Shown piece by piece: positions 57,701-64,000 of a stretch of 64,000 nucleotides of DNA. Position 1 is the first letter of the stretch. The number at the start of each line of letters is the position of its first letter. Below the pieces are notes generated by a model that was not told the DNA's origin, made no database searches, and saw only the letters and a list, made by a program, of their open reading frames with translations. This stretch comes from Bactericera cockerelli (lineage: Eukaryota; Arthropoda; Insecta; Hemiptera; Triozidae): positions 18,791,084 to 18,855,083 of the forward strand of contig CM044964.1 of the NCBI GenBank assembly GCA_024516035.1, in the 5' to 3' direction. The position numbers were made by a program, and so were the translations under genes.

Positions 57701-58173
57701 TCCTTTTCCCACTCAACTGCTGGCGGAGAGATTGGCTCCTCAACCCCCACTACAACCATCTCTCCTTCTCCTACTACTTTGCTCTCATTTCTTTCTTCAT
57801 CCATGCCTGGTCAGCTGGGTTCTGTACAAGGTAAGCTTACACAATTGATTGCTCTGGTCAATTTTCAGTGTAAAATTTTCATTTGTAAAATGTTAAAAAT
57901 AAATCTACCTAGAAAAAAAACAACTTAATTTCACTCAAGCAGAAATTATTGATTCTAATTTGACAACCTGGGGTTTTGAGGTTGCTTTTTTGACTTGATA
58001 TTCTTCATCTTTCACTATGCATTTTTCAAAACCTTCGTCGATTTGGCACTGTTCAAAATATGACTTTCCTTCCACAGGACTCTAAGCAAGCTTGGGAGCA
58101 CCGTAAAGAAAGCCGAAACCTTGTCATGCAGATGTACCCTCATCAAGATAGACACGCCTTCAATGGATACTAA
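54724..58173 (+). CDS. claudin/PMP22-like four-TM protein, six exons, two apparent frameshifts
   Basis: Exons 54724-54799, 55684-55750, 56036-56211, 56959-57119, 57677-57830 and 58078-58173, all GT/AG. Order: short cytoplasmic N-terminus; TM1 (IYTYVAGLFLLVAFFSPYW); first loop with the claudin-type W..GMW..C..C pattern (MGMWQYCFDG...TGCYGIY) and IREWLLPGW; TM2 (LLFIQLCVTLAFIFS); TM3 (LLMFAVLLFPL); TM4 near YYFALISFF; and a conserved-looking tail ESRNLVMQMYPHQ. It fits the insect claudin-2-type family of septate-junction/epithelial membrane proteins. Exon 4 hits TGA at 57105-57107; the frame that fits exon 5 (LTAVS) is one base off, and exon 5 shifts again near 57811-57815 so that LYK meets exon 6 (DSKQAWEH). 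Both fit single-base losses: a recent pseudogene or assembly errors. Confidence 0.82.
55205..55645. repeat. nested palindromes in gene E intron 1
   Basis: One hairpin centres near 55372 (GCCAGTAGAGTTTAGAGCAA / AACTCTACTGGC) with arms extending over GGATTC, AACACCTGAAAAACAC and GGTCAGGTTCTAC. A second centres near 55530 (GTGCAGTAAATCGAGGGTTTTG / AAACCCTCAATTTACTGCAC), flanked by AAAGGATTCATCAAG / TTTGATGAATCCTTTT. An outer pair (CAGGGGATTGGGAAC / TTTCCAATCCCCGG) encloses both. Likely a fold-back-type MITE. Confidence 0.85.
56515..56665 (+). repeat. dispersed repeat J, copy 1
   Basis: CACACAACTTTCCTTTTCTC, TGGTGACTCAATGATAACAG, CAAATTTGTAATCAGCAC and AAATCATTGGATTTGATATG. Recurs at 61265-61425 after a SINE C copy. 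It lies in gene E intron 3. Confidence 0.7.
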
Positions 58174-59577
58174 GATCCTGTAGTAAATCAAACAGAGAGA
58201 GACTATTCCATAAAGCTACTTTAAAATTTCATGATGACTAAAGATTTTTGTTGTTGTTGTACATAACAAATACTATGTGTCTACTCCGTGGTCTACCAAA
58301 GCTCTCAGTTAGACTCCTGCTCAAAAGCATAACAAGAAAAAAATGAGTATTCACTACTGACATTTCGAATCTTGGTTTTGTCAGAGTCTAAATTTTGCAT
58401 ATCTACTTTTAGTCATCTTCTATGTATATGTAAATTAAGAATCATAAAATGAATAATATATTATTTTTCCTAGTAGCTTTATGTAAATAGACCCTACTCT
58501 AATTTATCAATTATGAAAGAGCCTTTGTATATTATTTTATTTCAAATGACAAGTGTATATACAAACAAAACTTGTACACTCCTTAGCTTTTAAATATTAT
58601 CTCATTTTACTAAGATAGTTTTTTATTATTATATTACCAAAGCTTGAATAAAGTTCTTCAAACATGAACTCAAACTTTAATTAATATTATTTTTAGAATA
58701 TGGACTTGGACTTTACCATGATTAAAGCTTATTTAAAACTCATCTAACAAAATTTATTACCAATTCCATGTCACTCTTGTATAAAATAGCTTACAATCAA
58801 GAGTTAGCAATGAGCTAGTTCTTTACTAGTATTATTGCTATCAATAAATCAATACATTTTATATTGAACTTAAATTCAAAGTGAAAACCATATTTATATA
58901 CAAACCAGACTATTTATATTAATTTAGATAGATCTTTGTTGTTGCGTGAGCTACGCCGAATTTTCGTCTTGATCTCTAACTGGATCATTAGATAGCTAAT
59001 ATTATCAGTGTGTTTGTCTCTACATTTGAGAGAATTTTTAACACAGCTATTTCCAGCTTGTCCTAGCCCTCAGTATTTCTCTGAGTGATTTCATGGCTTA
59101 AAAAAAATTGTTTTCACATAGGTAGTTTGGCTTATGTGACCAATATTGCCTTTCTAATTTAGTTCGAGTTAGTATGTGTATCATACGTGTTTGGGTAATA
59201 GTCAAACAACATTCCATTTTTATCTTGGTAAACAATAGAGGAAAATCCACTCTAAGAGGTAGAGATATGTTTATTTTTTTATTATTAACAAACTGACTTT
59301 TTTTCTTCAAATTTATATAATATATATATTTTTTTAATTCTTAAAAATTAAGTACCTAGGTATTAGTATTTTTATTTCAGCTGTATGTCACTTATATATT
59401 GTACCAGTAATTATTTCTACAATAACTAATTTTTATGCCACTAGAACCTAATTTCTGACTCACTTTACTTGGAGAATCGATTCTAATAATCAAAGTCAAT
59501 TTTTTAAACTTTTTTGTGACAGTAAATTTCACAATAATGGAGATTTTTTCTAGCACAACACTTTTAATAAAATGAAA
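58174..59577 (+). other. gene E 3' UTR and downstream
   Basis: AATAAA at 58647-58652 is a plausible poly(A) signal (about 475 bases past the stop). Beyond it is AT-rich sequence with no gene. Confidence 0.45.
58647..58652 (+). terminator. candidate polyadenylation signal of gene E
   Basis: AATAAA followed by a TTCTTC stretch. The first strong match after the stop in the normal range. Confidence 0.4.
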
Positions 59578-59870
59578 AAGCGCGCAATCAGCTCAGTGGT
59601 TAAGTACTCGCTTGACATGAGGAAGGTCCCGGGTTCGATCCCCCGTGCCGACAAAAAATTGTTTCTTAATTTGGCTACAAATGTTTGTACCTTCTGGTGC
59701 ACTCATGTTGACCCAGCACCTAAATGGGAAGTATTGTGTCACTTCTCGCCCATCAGAGGGGAGGCATACTGCGGGGTGGGCAAGCTACAACACAGACCAC
59801 AAGCGTCTACAGTAGCTCCTGTTTCATGGCTACGAAATAAAAAAGGCTGTGAAACACTCATCCTTAAAAA
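59578..59870 (+). mobile_element. SINE C, best copy (tRNA-derived)
   Basis: GCGCAATCAGCTCAGTGGTT (A box) and GGTCCCGGGTTCGATCCCCC (B box), then GTGCCGACAAAAAATTG, GTTGACCCAGCACCTAAATG, CTTCTCGCCCATCAGAGG, GCTCCTGTTTCATGGCTACG and AAATAAAAAAGGCTGTG. It defines the family also seen at 30640, 19625, 46395 and 61030. Confidence 0.88.
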
Positions 59871-61029
59871 AAAAATGAAGTTTCCTTACAGTTTGAAATT
59901 CTCTTCAAAGTTTTTGTTATATTCACTTACTATACTTCCAAATAATTTATTCAGAAATTTTGAATATTATTTTAGTATTATTATTTGTTTTTAATTTTAC
60001 TAGGTACCTATATAATATTTGGTACTGTAAATCTATTGGCTTTTAACATCACAGCAATGTAAAACAACCCACATTACTTTAAAATGTAGGTAAATTAATG
60101 AGAAAATTTCTAGTACTCAGCAGAGATAGTTAAAAATATGATGTGTGTTCTTTCTTTCTTTTTTCCGCACACTTTATTTTTACATACCTATTCTAAATGA
60201 ACATTGATTCCGTCCAATTGAAACAGTCAAAAGTTCCTCAAGAATAGTACCTATAAATACTTACACAAATTGTTATTTTTAAATTAAGTAATATTATTTT
60301 AATAATTTTTAAAGTATTATTTTTGTATTTTCGTCCGTTTTGCCTTATTTCACTCTTCTTATTTTTACTTATCTGTAATCTCAGATCTACCATTTTGGAT
60401 TAAGTAATTTTAATTTTTAAATTCGATATATTCTTCATATTATTTCTCTATTTTTTAAAACTTTTATGTCAATTTTACGTACAAACAAATTTATAAAGTG
60501 TTTTATTTTTTCATTCATCTTTAGTTGTATTATACTGCACTCTCTAAAAATACATTAGATTATAAAATATCAAACAGTCAAAATATCTACAGTGAATTAA
60601 AAATGCTAACAATTTCAGATATGAATTTTTGCCTTTAAATGTGCCTTACTACATGAACCTGTGTGTGTACCATCTCAAGTTATTTTACTGAGATAGTGTC
60701 ATTTTTAACAAGAAATTAACCTTTTGATCAATTTTTTACTTTTTAAACCACAAGCCTCTTATTATGTTCATGAGCAATCATTTGACTATGCCCTGAATAA
60801 TTCTAAAATAAACTCTAAAATAAAAATATTTCTTGAGAACTGTCTAGCTTTCCATTTTGATTATAAATAAAAACAAAATCTCTATGTATTTCAATACTAT
60901 TCATTTGTTTGTTCTTCGTGTTATTTCTTATTTTATGATTTTAATCTAAGGTCAAAGAGAAAAAAAAAAACCAATATGCCTTTAAAAGTAGTTGAAAACA
61001 GTAAAGTTAACCTGAGCTGAAGTCTTCCA
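59871..61029. other. intergenic, AT-rich
   Basis: No feature recognised. Confidence 0.4.
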
Positions 61030-61265
61030 TTGATTCGAGTACGCGATTATCTCAGTTTTAAAGCACTTGCTTGCCATGTGAAAGTTTGGTTACAGTTGTT
61101 TGTAAGGGATACCTTCCGGTGCGCTCGTGTTGACCCAGCACTTAAATGGTAAGTATTGAGTCACTTCTCGCCCATCAGAGGGGAGTCATGCTACGGGATG
61201 GGCAAGCTATAACACAGACCATAAGCATTTACAGGAGCTCCTGCTTCATGTCTACAAACTAAAAA
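61030..61265 (+). mobile_element. SINE C, decayed copy
   Basis: CGATTATCTCAGTTTTAAAG (worn A box), TTGTTTGTAAGGGATACCTT, GTTGACCCAGCACTTAAATG and CTTCTCGCCCATCAGAGG. Confidence 0.7.
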
Positions 61266-61425
61266 ATCTGGTGTAAATATCACACAACTTTCCTTATCAC
61301 CAAAAAGAAGTCAAATTCCACCACTGGTGACTCAACCGGTAACAGACAGCTAAAAAATCAATGCCAAATTCGTAAGCAGCACCTAAAAATCATTGGACTA
61401 GATATGTCACAATCCCCATCTAGGA
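61265..61425 (+). repeat. dispersed repeat J, copy 2
   Basis: CACACAACTTTCCTTATCAC, CTGGTGACTCAACCGGTAAC and ATCATTGGACTAGATATG, as at 56515-56665. Confidence 0.7.
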
Positions 61426-62229
61426 TGAATAATAAAAAAGTAAGTTAGTCAAAGCTGGAATGGCAGTAAAATTGTGTTCCTGAAGAAAGAAAAGTTAATG
61501 TCTACTTTTAGGTGATCAAATAAAGGTGGAAAAAAAAACTCCAAATCAAGTAAAATTTAATAACCATGTTCATTTTTATTAAAATTATAAACAACACCAT
61601 AAATGGATAATGACATATTTTTAAAACAAAATAATACTCTTTGTCATACAAAAGAATTATAAACTATCCATTTTCATTTCTACTGTTTAAAAATGTGTAT
61701 AAAAAGAAAAACAAAGGATATATAAAATATAATTATTTATGAAATAAATAAGTACACAATGTATCAATCAGGTGATAATAGTCTCTTGATGTAAAAAAGT
61801 TGTGCTCAGTAAATTTAATATAAATTATTTGAAAATAAAAGACCTGTATTGCTTTCTTATCTTATTTCGATTTTGTTAGTTACCTACAGTTGAATGATCT
61901 TTACATTTAACTGGCTCTGGTAAGCACTAACAAATAAAATGCCCAACTCCATATTGAATATTGAATAAACACTCAATAAAATTACTACATGACTTTTTTA
62001 TTTTCCAACAACATAATTAAAAGGAAATTTTCAGAAGGTACTTTTTCAATATGTCATGAAATATCTTTCATGTTGTGTTGTGAATTTAAAATCCATCCTT
62101 AATTTTTAATGTGTATACTATGACATAAATTTGAAAGAGGAATTTGACAAATTCCTGAATTAATAGTTCAACTGAATTAATAAATATAGGTAATAGGTAA
62201 TAACAGAAATACAATTTTTAGTTGTTGAT
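61426..62229. other. intergenic, AT-rich
   Basis: No feature recognised. May include the jagunal 3' UTR (minus strand), but no poly(A) site can be chosen. Confidence 0.35.
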
Positions 62230-62452
62230 TAAAAAAATGTTAAAATCAGAAGACTTATTATAACAGAGGAGTCCAACACATGCTTTAAGCACACATGGAC
62301 TCCTCTATAACTCAATTTATAAATCTATTTATTGTATATCTTATTTATTTTACTTTTAACTATATTTATGTATTTCTGCAATTGTATTTTGTATTATAAA
62401 AAATAATAAAAATAAAGAGTATTGAAAAAAAAAAAAAAAAAAAAAAAAAGGT
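62230..62452 (+). mobile_element. retroposon 3' end with poly(A)
   Basis: An A run of about 25 (62427-62450) follows AATAAAAATAAAGAGTATTG. Upstream is a hairpin GAGGAGTCCA..TGGACTCCTC (62266-62306) and a T-rich segment, as in the 3' ends of some insect LINEs. Confidence 0.55.
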
Positions 62453-62874
62453 ACCCAACCTAATGTAACTTAAAAAATTCCTGATTAAATTTGATAGAAT
62501 CATATTCTTGAAATACAATACATGGAAAGTCTTAACAAAAAAAAAAATGTAAATATTACATCCAGTGTAAATAACTCTCACAATTTCTTTCAAAAGACAC
62601 AAAAAAATGTCTGCATCATCTGTTGTAAGTAATAGTAAAAATGACAATAGTAAAACATATTTGAATACAATATAAGACTTCATGAATATTTCTGATTTTA
62701 AAACCAAGTTAAAGTCATGATTTCTTTGGGGTGGAACACAAGGCCTCTTGACAATTTTTGTGGCTAGTGAAGCATTACGACCTCTTTCACTTTGTGAATT
62801 CTATAACAGTAATTTCTTTATAATTTGGTAATCCCAACACTGGTTTTAACTCATACAACTACTTAATTTTCCTC

Positions 62875-63000
62875 ACTAGATGTGAGTGGACACTGGATGT
62901 CCAAAGTGTAAAGTAAAAAAATTTCTACTCAGCTGGGATTTGAACCCAGGTAACTGTGCATGCAAGCCTAGTGTGCCACTCCACTCAGCCATGGTGAATA
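62875..63000 (-). mobile_element. tRNA-like SINE head
   Basis: On the minus strand: ATGGCTGAGTGGAGTGGCAC (A-box-like) and CCTGGGTTCAAATCCCAGC (B box), then a non-tRNA body with GGACATCCAGTGTCCACTC. Read as a SINE, though a diverged tRNA gene is possible. Confidence 0.5.
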
Positions 63001-63164
63001 CCTCTGATTTTAAAACTAAGTATTTAAAATACATATTTCTGGCATTGGGAAAAATCTGAGATTTACTTACACACTCTCATAATGTAAAGTTTATGATGCA
63101 TTATGCAAAGTCATGGTTGGTATGTTTCAATTTCATATACGTAGCAAATGATTCAGTTTCTAAT

Positions 63165-63752
63165 CTATTGCTTTTTGATAGCTGCCCTTAACCTCCAGGA
63201 TTGAATTAAATTGTTTGAAAAGTACAATGAGAAACTGTGAACTTGAAAGGCAAGAACAATGAAAATGTACCAGAGTAAAGCATAGGGGAATCCTTTCCAC
63301 ATCATGATCTCCTTATCTTCAACACTTTCTTCTGGTTCCATAGTTATGTAAGTCCAGAAATCATTGAAATAATAAATAACTGCATACAGGATTGGCAGGT
63401 AACCAAATGCTATTATGCCATAAATGTACTTCTTCATTGTACCAATATTATTTCTTCTTATAGAAGATAAACCAAGAAATGACACAACTAAACTCAAGCA
63501 CCAAATATATTCCCACAGTAGTGGTTTAGGTATGAGTAGTTCTTCTATTTCTAATATAAATATATCTAACCTGTCAAGTATGTCAGCTGACAGTTTAGCC
63601 AGCATGATGAAAAATAAAATGTAGTGAAAGAATATTGTGTATTTGAGCCTAGTTTTGTTGAGAACACTTGTTTGATAGTGCTGAGCTATTTGCTGCCGAT
63701 GGGAGAAGTCTGTGCCATCTGTACCAGCTACATACATACCTCTGGATGACAT
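63165..63752 (-). CDS. jagn: Jagunal, ER membrane protein
   Basis: Intact 195-codon frame with start context AAAATGTC. The N-terminus (AGTDGTDFSHRQQIAQHYQT, then LNKTRLKYTIFFH) and the segment MLAKLSADILDRLDIFILEI are diagnostic of Jagunal, as is the C-terminal WKGFPYALLWYIFIVLAFQV, HSFSLYFSNNLI. Four hydrophobic membrane segments are visible, at about residues 38-58, 78-98, 107-127 and 155-178, with a basic C-terminus (RLRAAIKKQ) compatible with ER retention. The length matches the family (about 190-200 aa). In Drosophila, Jagunal organises ER and supports membrane traffic in oocytes and dividing cells. No coding intron is seen; a 5' noncoding exon cannot be excluded. The gene converges on claudin-like gene E with about 5 kb between the stops. 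Confidence 0.96.
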   Translation of the reverse strand: MSSRGMYVAGTDGTDFSHRQQIAQHYQTSVLNKTRLKYTIFFHYILFFIMLAKLSADILDRLDIFILEIEELLIPKPLLWEYIWCLSLVVSFLGLSSIRRNNIGTMKKYIYGIIAFGYLPILYAVIYYFNDFWTYITMEPEESVEDKEIMMWKGFPYALLWYIFIVLAFQVHSFSLYFSNNLIQSWRLRAAIKKQ

Positions 63753-64000
63753 TTTGGTGGTTTAGAGAGGAAAAAACAATGCAAAGAGGTATGTATTACT
63801 GTTTTCCAAAATCCTTGATAGTTCTGTTAGATATTGAGGCTCTGAAGTAGTTTGATGGGTATTTTGTTCCCAATAAGAAAATGCCAAAGTTCAGGAGAGT
63901 TGTTTCAATGTCATTACTTCATTGAATTAGTAGAAATAGATAATTTATTTTCTCCTGCTTCCTGAGACTTCTTGAACCACTGAGAGATCAAAGCTAATAA
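63753..64000 (-). promoter_or_regulatory. 5' flank of jagunal
   Basis: Sequence upstream of the jagunal start codon. No TATA box or known element recognised; the window ends before the promoter can be delimited. Confidence 0.3.

Noticed and set aside
57642..57928. Plus-strand ORFs over claudin-like exon 5
   Set aside because: Wrong-frame readings of a supported exon; they run into the intron.
59572..59994. 140-residue plus-strand ORF
   Set aside because: Runs through SINE C and AT-rich flank; no protein-family features.
63424..63850. Plus-strand ORFs over jagunal
   Set aside because: Antisense shadows of the intact Jagunal frame.

Overview
Insect nuclear DNA: AT-rich, intron-rich and packed with small transposons. 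The species cannot be read from the sequence. The dense load of SINEs and MITEs would fit a large-genome insect such as a hemipteran, but that is a guess. Osiris genes (DUF1676) are known only from insects, and three Osiris-type genes occur here. Six genes can be supported by spliced reading frames.

Layout. 1-12.3 kb: last three coding exons of Osiris-type gene A (+). 18.5-20.7 kb: a damaged Osiris-type gene C (-), whose last exon has grown into a 62-bp minisatellite that was then split by a 2.9-kb transposon. 25.7-33.6 kb: complete five-exon Osiris-type gene B (-, 333 aa). 39.5-41.3 kb: three-exon gene D (-) for a small secreted cysteine-rich protein of unknown family. 46.9-49.0 kb: a 2.1-kb fold-back transposon. 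50.3-50.9 kb: an internally deleted mariner. 52.2-54.2 kb: a duplicated exon-like block next to a 22-bp minisatellite. 54.7-58.2 kb: six-exon gene E (+), claudin-like four-TM protein with two apparent frameshifts. 63.2-63.8 kb: intact jagunal gene (-).

The three Osiris genes share phase-matched introns: a phase-0 entry to the cysteine-pair exon, then phase-1 introns around the hydrophobic exon. They look like a fragment of the Osiris cluster. Osiris proteins are secretory or endosomal membrane-associated proteins of cuticle-forming cells. The claudin-like protein and Jagunal (ER organisation) act in epithelia and secretory cells too, but linkage here need not be functional.

The most striking pattern is that each Osiris gene carries a local tandem array containing its own exon-edge sequence: the last exon of C, the exon 3 donor of B, the penultimate-exon donor of A, and a piece of B's last exon in a further array. 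The repeats also include a SINE family whose head resembles 5S rRNA, several tRNA-derived SINE families, and a MITE family with a CCAAT core. All repeat family relationships are judged by eye from copies inside this window.
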